A stretch of DNA of 64,000 nt from Deinococcus sp. JMULE3 (GTDB taxonomy: Bacteria > Deinococcota > Deinococci > Deinococcales > Deinococcaceae), in NCBI RefSeq assembly GCF_013337115.1, contig NZ_SGWE01000004.1, positions 2,108,501-2,172,500 of the forward strand, written 5' to 3'. The position numbers and the translations under genes are program-made. The notes beneath the pieces were generated by a model. That model made no database searches and was not told where the DNA came from. It saw only the letters and a list, made by a program, of their open reading frames with translations. Within the stretch, counting starts at the first letter, position 1. Each line of letters begins with the position of its first letter. This document shows, piece by piece, positions 7,675-17,073 of this stretch.

Positions 7675-8403
7675 ATGACCCAGCAGACCCCCATCGCTGC
7701 CGTGCCCGCGCACACCACCGTCGGTGAAGTGCTGGCCGGACAGGTGATCGCCGTCACCGGGGCGGACCAGGGGTACGGACGCACCATCAGCGCCGCCCTG
7801 GCCCGCGCCGGGGCCAGCGTCGTGTTGATCGGCAACAACAGCGAGACCCTCGCCGCGGCCGCCAGTCAGCTCGAACACGCGGGCGGCGCCGCCATCCCCA
7901 TCAAGGCCGACGTCGGCGTGCCCCTGGACTGGCTGAGCGCCCAGACCCGCATCCTCGACATCTACGGCAGCCTGCACGGCATCGTGCACCTCGCCGACAA
8001 ACGCGCCCACGCCGAGTTCACCATGCTCAGCGAGAACGAATGGATGGACCTGTTCAACTGCAACGTGAAAAGCAGCGTCGCCATCGCGCAGATCATCCGC
8101 CGCCGCCTCCCCGGCACCTGGCTGACCCTCATCGGGCCGCACACCGACGAACGCGGCCTGCACGTCCACCCGCAGCGCGGCGCCGTGCAGGGCCTCGTGG
8201 AGAACGCCCACCGCGAGAACCTCCGCCTGAACCTGCTGCTGCCCTCACGCGCCAGCAGCAGCGACGACACCCTCGACCGCCCACTGTCCAACGCCGTCCT
8301 GGCCCTCGCCGCGCCCGGCATGGCCTCCCTGCGCGGCAACGTCATCGAGGTGCCCCTCCCCCCCGTGCCGAAACTGCGCGTGCAGGAGGACTACCCCCTG
8401 TGA
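7675..8403 (+). CDS. degenerate short-chain dehydrogenase-like protein
   Basis: 242 residues with an SDR Rossmann fold: VIAVTGADQGYGRTISAAL (~24-42) is the TGxxxGxG nucleotide motif, with LNLLLPS near the end of the fold. The catalytic YxxxK is missing: where it should be the protein reads HPQRGAVQGLVENAH, and the NNAG motif is VHLADKR. It may bind NAD(P) or a nucleotide without dehydrogenase activity (inference). TATGCT 7 nt before ATG at 7675 indicates a leaderless start. Its TGA overlaps the GTG of nrdR, so the two are translationally coupled, an intriguing partner for a nucleotide-sensing repressor. Confidence 0.75.
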   Translation: MTQQTPIAAVPAHTTVGEVLAGQVIAVTGADQGYGRTISAALARAGASVVLIGNNSETLAAAASQLEHAGGAAIPIKADVGVPLDWLSAQTRILDIYGSLHGIVHLADKRAHAEFTMLSENEWMDLFNCNVKSSVAIAQIIRRRLPGTWLTLIGPHTDERGLHVHPQRGAVQGLVENAHRENLRLNLLLPSRASSSDDTLDRPLSNAVLALAAPGMASLRGNVIEVPLPPVPKLRVQEDYPL

Positions 8404-8846
8404 AATGCCCGTACTGCTCCGCGCCGGACAGCAAGGTCGTGAACTCCCGGCCCAGCGACGACGGCGCCAGCATCCGCCGCCGCCGCGAATGCCTGAACTG
8501 CGCCCGGCGCTTCACCACTTACGAACGCGCGCAGCTCGAGCCGCTGATGGTCGTCAAACGCAGCGGCCCGCGCGAGGCGTTCAACCCCGACAAGCTGCTG
8601 CGCGGACTGGTCCTCGCCACCGAGAAACGCCCCGTGGATCAGGACCTGCTGCGCGCCTTCGCGTACGGCTTCGAGGACGAGGTGCAGACCGGCGAGATCC
8701 GCAGCGAGGAGATCGGCCGCCGCGCCATGACCTTCCTGCGGCCCCTGGACGACGTGGCGTACATCCGCTTCGCGAGCGTGTACCGCGACTTCGACAGCCT
8801 GGAACGCTTCATCGAAGAAATCCGCGGCCTGAAAGACGAACAGTGA
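8400..8846 (+). CDS. nrdR: transcriptional repressor NrdR
   Basis: Represses ribonucleotide reductase genes in response to the ATP/dATP balance. 148 residues, the family length. N-terminal zinc ribbon with Cys3, Cys6, Cys31, Cys34 and the basic SIRRRREC stretch that contacts DNA; then FTTYER and the ATP-cone (about 49-139: VVKRSGPREAFNPDKLLRGL, VAYIRFASVYRDF). GTG start at 8400 with AGGAGGA about 10 nt upstream; overlaps the SDR-like gene. The likely target, nrdJ, is at the left edge of this window with two NrdR-like sites. Confidence 0.97.
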   Translation: MKCPYCSAPDSKVVNSRPSDDGASIRRRRECLNCARRFTTYERAQLEPLMVVKRSGPREAFNPDKLLRGLVLATEKRPVDQDLLRAFAYGFEDEVQTGEIRSEEIGRRAMTFLRPLDDVAYIRFASVYRDFDSLERFIEEIRGLKDEQ

Positions 8847-8853
8847 CCGCATA

Positions 8854-8891
8854 AGGAGGGCCGCCCGCGCATCTGGCCGGGCGGCCCTCCT
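8854..8891 (+). terminator. hairpin after nrdR
   Basis: Perfect 14-bp stem (8854-8867 with 8878-8891) with a 10-nt loop directly after nrdR; no long T-tract follows. The insertion sequence begins 10 bp downstream. Confidence 0.65.
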
Positions 8892-8901
8892 GCTGCGATA
8901 A

Positions 8902-10078
8902 CAAGAGTTTCCACTTCCCTGCTGATGTCGTGTCACGCGGCGTCAAGCAGGGGTCCGTCCTGCTCAAGGCCGGTCAGGACGTACTGTTCGGCATTCTGAG
9001 CTGCCTGCCGTTGTGCGGCTCGCCACGTCATGCCCGGTCCTTCCCGACGCACCCGTAGCACTGCGTGAAAGGCTTCCACCACGCACCACACCCAGTTCTC
9101 CTGCGCCTGGAGCGTCCGGCAATGACAGCGTCCCAGCCCCAGATTCTGCTTGAAGAACCGGTGGATCACCTCGATTCCCCAGCGGGCCTTCCAGGCCCGC
9201 AGCAGTGAGCGAACCGTGACGTCACCACCAAACGTGCTGAACAGGAAAAACCGTGTCCACTCCCCGTGCACCTTGCGCCACACGATCAGGACATCGAACC
9301 CACCGACCTCACGGGCAACCGGCAATCGACGGACGCGCCACCCGAACTCCGCGTACAGGTGACAGCGTTCCGGAGGGAACTGCCGGCTCAGCGCACCGAG
9401 GGTGAGGGACTCACCCTCGAACTGCACGGTCATATTGGCTTTGGCACGGATCAAGACCGGAATCTGATGCTCGCGACTGAAGGTCACGGCCGCGTCCCGC
9501 CCGAACTCTCCATCCAGCAGCAGACCCGCCATGGGGACGCCCGCCGCGAGGCAATCCTGAACGACGTGGATCATTTCCTGCGTGGCGGTGCGGTACGGGT
9601 AACAGGTCGTCTCAAGGGGCTGGGAAACCTTGAAGCGCTCGAGCAACGGAACTGGATCTTCACCGAACCTGACCAGGGCCGCGGAGGTGAACTGATGGCC
9701 CAGACGGGTCTGAGCCTGACCGCTGTAGTGGTAGTTCACGCCTTCCATCGTCCGTCCGGCGTGGGGCACCATGACGAAATCGATGGCCAGGAACGCGCCG
9801 GAAGGCGCGTTCCTGGCTCGACGCTGGAGGTCTTCTGTCGATGCGAAGGAGTCCCGTGCCATCTCTTTGGAGATGGCACTTTTCCGCAGGGTGCTGTAGG
9901 GGACGAGGCCACTGAGGCTGGTGACCCGGTTCAGCTGGGCGGTGATGATGCTGTGCGGTAGGCTAGGGATGCGAGGCATAGTCACTTCGCATCAAGGCCC
10001 ATGAGACCGGGGAATTTCAAGCCCCTGCCTCTTGGGCCTTCGTTCTGGTCGCTGTTCTCTCTCGCGTGGAAACTCTTG
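8902..10078 (-). mobile_element. complete insertion sequence with 13-bp inverted repeats
   Basis: Ends are perfect 13-bp inverted repeats: CAAGAGTTTCCAC at 8902-8914 and its complement at 10066-10078. The 7-bp sequence GCGATAA flanks both ends directly (8895-8901 and 10079-10085), a target-site duplication. Length 1177 bp with one transposase gene on the reverse strand. It landed in the gap between the nrdR terminator and the liv operon without breaking a recognisable gene. The intact ends and ORF suggest recent, possibly active transposition. Confidence 0.92.
8933..9985 (-). CDS. DDE transposase (IS4-like group)
   Basis: Cuts and joins the ends of the surrounding insertion sequence. 350 residues. 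The DDE triad is likely in FLAIDFVMVPH (~47-57), LLLDGEFG (~145-152) and RWGIEVIHRFFKQNLGL (~277-293, the Glu-containing C-terminal motif with the Lys-Gln-x-Leu-Gly-Leu pattern of IS4/IS701 relatives). No frameshift. The start is uncertain: GTG at 9985 or ATG at 9979; neither has a clear Shine-Dalgarno. Exact IS family needs a database comparison. Confidence 0.88.
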   Translation of the reverse strand: MTMPRIPSLPHSIITAQLNRVTSLSGLVPYSTLRKSAISKEMARDSFASTEDLQRRARNAPSGAFLAIDFVMVPHAGRTMEGVNYHYSGQAQTRLGHQFTSAALVRFGEDPVPLLERFKVSQPLETTCYPYRTATQEMIHVVQDCLAAGVPMAGLLLDGEFGRDAAVTFSREHQIPVLIRAKANMTVQFEGESLTLGALSRQFPPERCHLYAEFGWRVRRLPVAREVGGFDVLIVWRKVHGEWTRFFLFSTFGGDVTVRSLLRAWKARWGIEVIHRFFKQNLGLGRCHCRTLQAQENWVWCVVEAFHAVLRVRREGPGMTWRAAQRQAAQNAEQYVLTGLEQDGPLLDAA

Positions 10079-10085
10079 GCGATAA

Positions 10086-10275
10086 GGGAAATCAGTGATT
10101 CTTCGTCATTCGGAGCCGCCCGGTGGCCCCCTCACCCTTCCGTCGCTTCGCTCCACTGCTCCGCAGCTCTGCGAGTCCCTCCCTCTCTGCTGCGCAGCTC
10201 TCCGAGTCCCACAGGGGGAGAGGGGACAACGGAAAGCGACAATGTGGCAAGCAGGGCATTGTCATCCCGTGTGCC
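10086..10275. repeat. non-coding stretch with repeat fragments
   Basis: No gene seen. It holds two similar copies of the module GCTCTGCGAG/GCTCTCCGAG preceded by CCGCAG or GCGCAG, the same module that lengthens the 153-155 bp copies of the TGA-flanked repeat elsewhere in the window, and a CAGGGGGAGAGGGG segment of the kind found around the DUF559 gene. It looks like debris of small dispersed repeats downstream of livM. Confidence 0.45.
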
Positions 10276-11232
10276 TTATCGGCGGCGCAGCCAGTGTTCC
10301 AGCGTGCCGACCACGCCCCGGCGGAAGAACAGCACGACCAGCACGAACACCACGCCCGTCACGATGCCCACCGGGAGGTTCGCGGTGGTCAGCACGTCGC
10401 GCAGCAGCAGCACGATCCCCGCGCCGATCACCGGGCCGAACAGGGTGGTGGTGCCGCCCAGCAGGGTCATCATGACGACCTCGCCGGACGTGCGCCAGTT
10501 CACGACCTCCAGGCTGACCACGCCGTGCCCGAAGGTGTACATCGCGCCTGCCAGTCCGGCCAGCCCGGCACTGAGCAGGAACGCCGTGAACTTGAAGCGC
10601 GCGGGGTTGTACCCGACGCTCTGCGCGCGCTGCTCGCTGTCACGCACGGCCTGCTGCGCCTGCCCGAAGGGACTGCGGACCGCGCGGTACGCCACGCCGA
10701 AGCCCAGCGTGAACAGCGCGAGGCACACGTAGTACCGCACCTGCGCGTCACTGAAGTCCAGGCCCAGGAAGCTGGGCCGCGCGAAGCCCTGCAGGCCATT
10801 CTCGCCGCCGGTCAGGTCCGTCCACTGCAGCGCCAGGAACGACACCATCTGCGCGAACGCCAGTGTGATCATGCTGAAGTAGATGCCGCTGGACCGCACG
10901 CTGAGGTACGCGACCGGCACCGCCAGCGCCAGCGCACTCAGCGTGCCGCCCGCGATGGCCACCGGGACGCTCTGCCCGTGCCCCAGCAGGTACGCGGTCA
11001 GGTACGCGCTGGTACCCCAGAAGGCCGCGTGCCCGAACGACAGCAGCCCGCTGAACCCGAACAGCAGGTCGAACGCCACCGCGAACAGGCCCCACGCCAG
11101 GATGTCCAGCGCCAGCACCGGGTAGATCAGGTGCGGCAGCGCCAGCAGGATGATGCCCAGGCCGATCAGCCACGCGGCGCGGGTCACGCGGGCCGGATCG
11201 CGCGTGGCCCCCAGTTTCGAGACGGCGCTCAC
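10276..11232 (-). CDS. livM: branched-chain amino acid ABC transporter permease LivM
   Basis: Inner-membrane permease of a high-affinity ABC importer. 318 residues with about nine hydrophobic segments. GFSGLLSFGHAAFWGTSAYL near 58-77 is the LivM/LivH signature, and VGYNPARFKFTAFLLSAGLAGLAGA near 204-228 carries the EAA-type loop contacting the ATPases. GTG start overlaps the livH stop by four bases. Part of livG-F-K-H-M. The ligand may be leucine, isoleucine or valine, but related systems carry urea or amides, so substrate is inferred only. Confidence 0.9.
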   Translation of the reverse strand: MSAVSKLGATRDPARVTRAAWLIGLGIILLALPHLIYPVLALDILAWGLFAVAFDLLFGFSGLLSFGHAAFWGTSAYLTAYLLGHGQSVPVAIAGGTLSALALAVPVAYLSVRSSGIYFSMITLAFAQMVSFLALQWTDLTGGENGLQGFARPSFLGLDFSDAQVRYYVCLALFTLGFGVAYRAVRSPFGQAQQAVRDSEQRAQSVGYNPARFKFTAFLLSAGLAGLAGAMYTFGHGVVSLEVVNWRTSGEVVMMTLLGGTTTLFGPVIGAGIVLLLRDVLTTANLPVGIVTGVVFVLVVLFFRRGVVGTLEHWLRRR

Positions 11233-12119
11233 CGTGCCCCCTCAGGCAGGCCGAACAGCCCACTGGGCCGCACCAGCAGCACCAGCGCCATCAGGATGAA
11301 CACCAGCGTGTTCGCGATCGGCGGGTACACCGCCGCGCCCACCGCCGCGAGCACCCCCACCGCGAAACCGGTCACGACCGACCCCAGGATGCTGCCCATC
11401 CCGCCGATCACGACCACCGCGAACGTCGTGATGATCAGCTCGGCACCCATGTACGGCTCGACCGAGTAGATCGGCGCGGCCAGCACGCCTGCCAGTCCCG
11501 CCAGGGCCGCGCCCACCGCGAACACGCCGGTCACCCAGCCGCTCACGTTGATGCCGAATGCCCGCGTCACGACCGGGTTCTCCGTGCTGGCGCGGATGAT
11601 CGCGCCCACGCGCGTCTTCTCGATCACGAACCACGTGACCAAGCACACGACCAGCGACAGGGCGATCACGAACAGGCGGTACTTCGGGAACACCACGAAG
11701 CCCAGGTTCACCACGCCCGACAGCACCTCGGGCGGCGAGTACGGCGCGCTGGACACCGCGAAGCGGCTCAGCATGACCTGCTTCACCAGATCCTGCGTGA
11801 GCAACGTCAGGCCGAACGTCAGCAGCAGGTTGTAACTGGGTTCCAGCCCGTACAGCCGCGACAGCAGCCCACGTTCCAGCACCACGCCCAGCAGGCCCAC
11901 GAGCAGCGGCGCCAGGATCAGCGACGGCCAGAACCCCAGGCCCAGCAGCTGCCCCAGCGCGAACGCCGCGAACGCGCCCAGCATGTACAGCGCGCCATGC
12001 ATGAAATTCACGATCCGCAGCATCCCGAAGATCACCGCGAGACCCAGCGACAGCAGCGCGTAGAACGCGCCGTTCACCAGACCGTTGAACACCTGAATCA
12101 AGAGTAACTGTGTATTCAT
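11229..12119 (-). CDS. livH: branched-chain amino acid ABC transporter permease LivH
   Basis: Second membrane permease of the importer. 296 residues, eight or so transmembrane segments. MLRIVNFMHGALYMLGAF (~33-50) is the family signature, and ASTENPVVTRAFGINVSGWV is the cytoplasmic coupling loop. No clear ribosome-binding site precedes ATG; instead the upstream 60 bp holds a 16-bp tandem repeat (12124-12155). A TGA-flanked repeat separates livH from livK, so this part of the operon has been rearranged by repeats. Confidence 0.92.
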   Translation of the reverse strand: MNTQLLLIQVFNGLVNGAFYALLSLGLAVIFGMLRIVNFMHGALYMLGAFAAFALGQLLGLGFWPSLILAPLLVGLLGVVLERGLLSRLYGLEPSYNLLLTFGLTLLTQDLVKQVMLSRFAVSSAPYSPPEVLSGVVNLGFVVFPKYRLFVIALSLVVCLVTWFVIEKTRVGAIIRASTENPVVTRAFGINVSGWVTGVFAVGAALAGLAGVLAAPIYSVEPYMGAELIITTFAVVVIGGMGSILGSVVTGFAVGVLAAVGAAVYPPIANTLVFILMALVLLVRPSGLFGLPEGAR

Positions 12120-12123
12120 AAGC

Positions 12124-12155
12124 GTCTGAGGGTCGAAGAGTCTGAGGGTCGAAGA
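12124..12155. repeat. 16-bp tandem repeat, two units
   Basis: GTCTGAGGGTCGAAGA occurs twice head to tail directly upstream of livH. A similar GGTC(T/G)GAGGG-rich stretch, with self-complementary CTTCGACCCTC, lies at about 42278-42358 between the two dienoyl-CoA genes. Confidence 0.7.
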
Positions 12156-12232
12156 GTCCAGAGGCGGGCCGACACGGTGTGGGACGCGCCCCTGGACGGT
12201 GAGACCCTCTGACCCTTAGACCACCCTCCTCA

Positions 12233-12385
12233 TACGGATTCCGTCTGTTTCGTCGACACCCCGGAAGGGCACCGGGGTGCCGACTCCACGCCCGGAACCC
12301 GCCCTGCTCCTGCTCGCTCTGCTGCGCAGCTCTCCGAGTCCGCTCGGGTTGAACGGCTCTGCAAACCGTTCAACCGGAGTCCGTA
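12233..12385 (-). repeat. TGA-flanked palindromic repeat, copy A
   Basis: 153 bp, flanked by TCA at 12230-12232 and 12386-12388; the second TCA is the complement of the livK stop codon TGA. Ends TACGGATTCCG / CGGAGTCCGTA are imperfect inverted repeats. Hairpin 1 arms ACCCCGG/CCGGGGT; hairpin 2 arms GGTTGAACGG/CCGTTCAACC. Carries the extra GCTGCGCAGCTCTCCGAG module of the long form. Confidence 0.9.
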
Positions 12386-13600
<1,215 letters not shown>

Positions 13601-13655
13601 GGGACAACCTCCAGAGGAGTGAATGGGGCACGGAATGGGGGATAGGAACGCGGGT

Positions 13656-14354
13656 TTACACGCTGAGGTACCGCAGCAGGTCCTCCCGGCGGGCGTCCAC
13701 CTGATCGCGCGGCACCTCGTCCACGATCTGACCGTCCACGAACACGTAGTGCCGGTCCGCGAGACGCGACGCGAACTTCAGGTTCTGCTCGACCAGCAGC
13801 ACCGCCATGCCGCTCTGGCGCAGCGTGTCGATGATCTCGCCGATACGCTGCACGATCACGGGCGCCAGGCCCTCGCTGGGCTCGTCCAGCAGCAGCAGCT
13901 TCGGCCCGGCGCGCAGCACGCGCACCATCGCCAGCATCTGCTGCTCGCCGCCCGAGAGCTTGCTGCCCGGGTGATGCCCCCGCTCGCGCAGCACGGGGAA
14001 CGCGTCGTAGATGCGTTCGGTGCTCCAGCCTCCGGGGCGGCTGGGCGGCAGTTCGAGGTTCTCGCGGACGGTCAGGGTGCTGAGGATCGCGCGTTCCTCC
14101 GGCACCCACGCCAGGCCCTGCGCCGCCACGCGGTTGCTGGGCAGGCGGCTGATGTCCTGCCCGCCGAACGTGATCTGCCCCGTGCGGCTGCGCAGCACGC
14201 CCATCACGCTTTTCAGGGTGGTGGTCTTCCCGGCGCCGTTGCGGCCGATCAGGCTGACGACCTCGCCCGGGTTCACGTGCAGGTTCACGCCGCGCAGCAC
14301 GTGACTCTGCCCGTAGTACGCGTTCAGGTCCTGCACCGAGAGCAGCGGCGTCAT
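13656..14354 (-). CDS. livF: branched-chain amino acid ABC transporter ATP-binding protein LivF
   Basis: ATPase of the importer. 232 residues. Walker A GRNGAGKTT near 37-45, LivF-type PEERAILSTLTVRENL, ABC signature LSGGEQQ near 132-138, Walker B LLLLDEPSEGLAP near 152-164 and the H-loop equivalent LLVEQN. The ATG start at 14354 uses the last A of repeat copy C followed by TG of its flanking TGA, with GGAG 5 nt upstream also from the repeat. Without the repeat the start would be GTG overlapping the livG stop, as at other junctions in this operon. Confidence 0.94.
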   Translation of the reverse strand: MTPLLSVQDLNAYYGQSHVLRGVNLHVNPGEVVSLIGRNGAGKTTTLKSVMGVLRSRTGQITFGGQDISRLPSNRVAAQGLAWVPEERAILSTLTVRENLELPPSRPGGWSTERIYDAFPVLRERGHHPGSKLSGGEQQMLAMVRVLRAGPKLLLLDEPSEGLAPVIVQRIGEIIDTLRQSGMAVLLVEQNLKFASRLADRHYVFVDGQIVDEVPRDQVDARREDLLRYLSV

Positions 14355-14487
14355 ACGAACTCCGATGGGATGGGTTGGTAAAACCCATTCCATCCGAGCA
14401 GAGCGAGAAGGAGCGAAGCGGGTTCCAGACGTGGAGTGGACAGATCGGTGGTGTGCCGATCTGGCAACGAAACAGACGGAACCCGCT
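14354..14487 (+). repeat. TGA-flanked palindromic repeat, copy C, between livG and livF
   Basis: 134 bp flanked by TCA at 14351-14353 and 14488-14490 (TGA on the coding strand). It fills exactly the space between the livG stop codon and the livF start. Hairpin 1 arms AGATCGG/CCGATCT. Hairpin 2 arms are GGATGG-AATGGG type, different from other copies but still self-complementary. Its end supplies GGAG plus the A of the livF ATG. Confidence 0.88.
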
Positions 14488-15285
14488 TCACGCGTGTCCC
14501 CCGTCGTCGCCGAGGTACGCCTCGATGACGCGTGGGTCGCGCCGCACGTCCTCGTAACGGCCACTGGCGAGCACCGACCCGTACTGCAACACTGTGATGC
14601 GGTCGGCGAGTTCCGCCACGACGCTCATGTTGTGTTCCACCAGCACCACCGTCCGCCCGCGCGCCACCTGCCGCACCAGCGCGATCACCCGCGCGATCCC
14701 CTCCGAACCCATGCCGGAGGTCGGTTCGTCCAGCAGCAGCACGCGCGGGTCCTGCGTCATGGAGATCCCGATCTCCAGCTGCCGCTTCTCGCCGTGGCTC
14801 AGGTCCGCCGCCAGCCGGTCCGGCATGCCGCCCAGGCCCACGTCCGCGAGGATCGCGTCCGCCCGTTCGCCCAGCGACTCCAGGCGCGACAGCGGCACCC
14901 AGAACCGGTGCGGGAGCGGCGTGGGCGACTGCAGGGCCACCAGCACGTTCTCCCGCACACTCAGGGTGGGAAACACCGAACTGATCTGAAACGACCGCGA
15001 CAGCCCCCGGCGCACGATCTCGTAGGGCCGCAGCGTGTCCACCCGCTCGCCGAAGAGGCGCACCTCGCCCGCCGTGGGTTTCAGGAAGCCCGACAGCAGG
15101 TTGAACAGCGTGGTCTTCCCGGCCCCGTTCGGTCCGATGATCGCGTGAATCTCCCCGTCGTGAATCTGCAGGTTCACGTCGTTCGTGGCGCGGAACCCCC
15201 GGAAATCCTTGACCAGCCCGCGCGCCTCCAGCGCAACGGCCGGTGCGGGGGCCGCCCTGTCCATGTGAACCGACGTCGCCGTCAC
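14488..15285 (-). CDS. livG: branched-chain amino acid ABC transporter ATP-binding protein LivG
   Basis: Second ATPase of the importer and first gene of the operon. 265 residues. Walker A GPNGAGKTTLF near 50-60, LivG-type SRSFQISSVFPTLSVRENV, ABC signature LSHGEKRQLEI near 163-173 and Walker B VLLLDEPTSGM near 182-192. The GTG start at 15285 overlaps the TGA of a 9-residue upstream ORF that has the good ribosome-binding site; livG itself has none, so it is probably translated by re-initiation. An internal ATG at codon 8 is an alternative start. Confidence 0.92.
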   Translation of the reverse strand: MTATSVHMDRAAPAPAVALEARGLVKDFRGFRATNDVNLQIHDGEIHAIIGPNGAGKTTLFNLLSGFLKPTAGEVRLFGERVDTLRPYEIVRRGLSRSFQISSVFPTLSVRENVLVALQSPTPLPHRFWVPLSRLESLGERADAILADVGLGGMPDRLAADLSHGEKRQLEIGISMTQDPRVLLLDEPTSGMGSEGIARVIALVRQVARGRTVVLVEHNMSVVAELADRITVLQYGSVLASGRYEDVRRDPRVIEAYLGDDGGHA

Positions 15286-15311
15286 GGCGCGCCGGATGCC
15301 TCGTGTCGCAT
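15282..15311 (-). CDS. possible 9-codon leader peptide before livG
   Basis: ATG at 15311 preceded by GGAGGAG encodes MRHEASGAP and stops with TGA overlapping the livG GTG start. The arrangement implies translational coupling of livG to the mini-ORF. Whether the peptide has a role is unknown; it could simply deliver ribosomes. Confidence 0.4.
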   Translation of the reverse strand: MRHEASGAP

Positions 15312-15405
15312 CACTCCTCCCCCCATGTTGTGTGGTCTGGGAGGAGCCTAGCGGGCGCGCGTCACGCTGTCGTTACAGTTTGACCGGCACGGACCGGACG
15401 GGTCA

Positions 15406-15558
15406 TACGGATTCCGTTTGTTTCGTTAACAGATCGGAACACCACCGATCTGCCAACTCCACGCCCGGAACCCGTTTCTCTCCTGCTCGCTCTGCACCGC
15501 AGCTCTGCGAGTCCGCTCGGGTTGAAAGATTTTGCAAACCTTTCAACCGGAGTCCGTA
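15406..15558 (-). repeat. TGA-flanked palindromic repeat, copy B
   Basis: 153 bp flanked by TCA at 15403-15405 and 15559-15561, the latter being the complement of the antiporter stop codon TGA. Hairpin 1 arms AGATCGG/CCGATCT; hairpin 2 arms GGTTGAAAG/CTTTCAACC. Long form with the CCGCAGCTCTGCGAG module. Confidence 0.9.
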
Positions 15559-17028
15559 TCAGGCGGGGCCGGGGCGGCCCAGGGTGCGGCGCACCTCGCG
15601 CAGCTCCTCTGGTCCGGCCAGCACGAGCACCTGATCCCCGCCGCGCAGGTCGGTCGCGCCGCGCGGAATGAGGTACTCCCCGGCGCGGTTGATCAGGATC
15701 ACCAGCGCCTCGGGCGGCAGGTGCAGGTCCACGATCCGCTGCCCGTCGGCGGCGCTGCCCGGCACGACCTCCACCTCGACCATGTTGTTGCGGTCGTGTC
15801 CGGTGGGCGTGTACGTGATCGGGGACGCCGCGTTCACCGGCAGGGCCTCGCGCACGTGCAGGAACCGCGCTACCAGCGTCAGGGTGGTGCCCTGCAGCAG
15901 CACGCTGACGAGCACGATGAAGAACACGATGTTGAACAGCGTCTGCGCCTGCGGTACGCCCGCCAGCAGCGGGAAGGTCGCCAGGACGATCGGGACCGCG
16001 CCGCGCAGGCCCACCCACGCCACCATGCTCTTCTCGTTCAGTGGCATCTTCGCGCGGGCCAGCGCCAGGTACACGCTGACCGGCCGCGCCAGGAACACCA
16101 GTACGAGCGCGCACGCGATCGCCAGGCCCGCCGTGGGCAGCAGTTCGTGCGGGTTCACGAGAAGCCCCAGCGTGAGGAACATCGCCACCTGCATCAGCCA
16201 AGACAGCCCGTCGTGGAAGCCGATCAGGGACCGCTTGTGGATGAAGTCCGCGTTGCCCAGGATCACGCCCGCGATGTAGATCGCCAGGAAGCCGCTGCCG
16301 CCCGCGACCGCCGTGCCCGCGAAAATCGTCAGGGCCAGCGCCAGGGACAGCACCGAGTACAGGCCCTCGAACTGCAGCTGCAGGCGGTTCAGGACCCACA
16401 GCGCCGCGCGGCCCAGCACCACCCCGAACACCGCGCCCAGCAGCATCTGCTTCAGGAACAGCGGCACGATGCTCAGCACGCCCAGCCCCGGATTCGCGAT
16501 CAGTTCCAGCAGGCCCACCGTCAGGAAGACCGCCATCGGGTCGTTCCCGCCGGACTCGAACTCCAGCAGCGGCGCCACGTCACCCTTCAGGCCCAGCTGC
16601 CGCTCCTTGAGAACGCTGAACACCGCGCTGGCGTCCGTGCTGCTGACCACCGCGCCCAGCAGCCACGCCGTCAGCCACGGAAAGCCGAACGCGTAGTGCA
16701 CGAACGCCGCCATGATCCCGGCGGTGCCCAGCACCCCCACCGTCGCCAGACTCAGGCCGCGGCGCACCACGGGCCGCGTGTGCGCCCAGTTCGTGTCCAG
16801 GCCCCCCTGGAACAGGATGAAGCATAGCGCCACCGTCCCGATCGCCTGCGCCAGCCGGTAATCCTGAAACTGGATGCCCAGCCCGTCGGACCCGGCCAGC
16901 ATGCCCACCCCCAGGAACAGCAGCAGGCCCGGGATGCCCAGGCGCCCCCCGATGCGGCTCATGAGCAGGCTGCCCAGCAGCAGCACCCCGGCAATCAGCA
17001 GGAACAGTTCGGCGTGCACTTCACCCAT
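15559..17028 (-). CDS. K+/H+ or Na+/H+ antiporter, CPA1 NhaP2 type
   Basis: Membrane antiporter exchanging monovalent cations for protons. 489 residues: about twelve transmembrane segments (residues 1-395), with LLGAVVSSTDASAVFSVL near 124-141 and ESGGNDPMAVFL near 157-168, the ion-binding Asp motifs of the NhaP/CPA1 family, then a C-terminal TrkA-C-like domain (EVEVVPGSAADGQRIVDLHLP; GDQVLVLAG) that usually binds a regulatory nucleotide. This domain layout matches NhaP2/CvrA K+/H+ antiporters. GGAG 6 nt before ATG. Monocistronic; its TGA stop is followed by repeat copy B. Confidence 0.9.
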   Translation of the reverse strand: MGEVHAELFLLIAGVLLLGSLLMSRIGGRLGIPGLLLFLGVGMLAGSDGLGIQFQDYRLAQAIGTVALCFILFQGGLDTNWAHTRPVVRRGLSLATVGVLGTAGIMAAFVHYAFGFPWLTAWLLGAVVSSTDASAVFSVLKERQLGLKGDVAPLLEFESGGNDPMAVFLTVGLLELIANPGLGVLSIVPLFLKQMLLGAVFGVVLGRAALWVLNRLQLQFEGLYSVLSLALALTIFAGTAVAGGSGFLAIYIAGVILGNADFIHKRSLIGFHDGLSWLMQVAMFLTLGLLVNPHELLPTAGLAIACALVLVFLARPVSVYLALARAKMPLNEKSMVAWVGLRGAVPIVLATFPLLAGVPQAQTLFNIVFFIVLVSVLLQGTTLTLVARFLHVREALPVNAASPITYTPTGHDRNNMVEVEVVPGSAADGQRIVDLHLPPEALVILINRAGEYLIPRGATDLRGGDQVLVLAGPEELREVRRTLGRPGPA

Positions 17029-17073
17029 GCGGTCTCCAGATCATGTGGGTCATCTTTTCATGCGCCTGGACAC

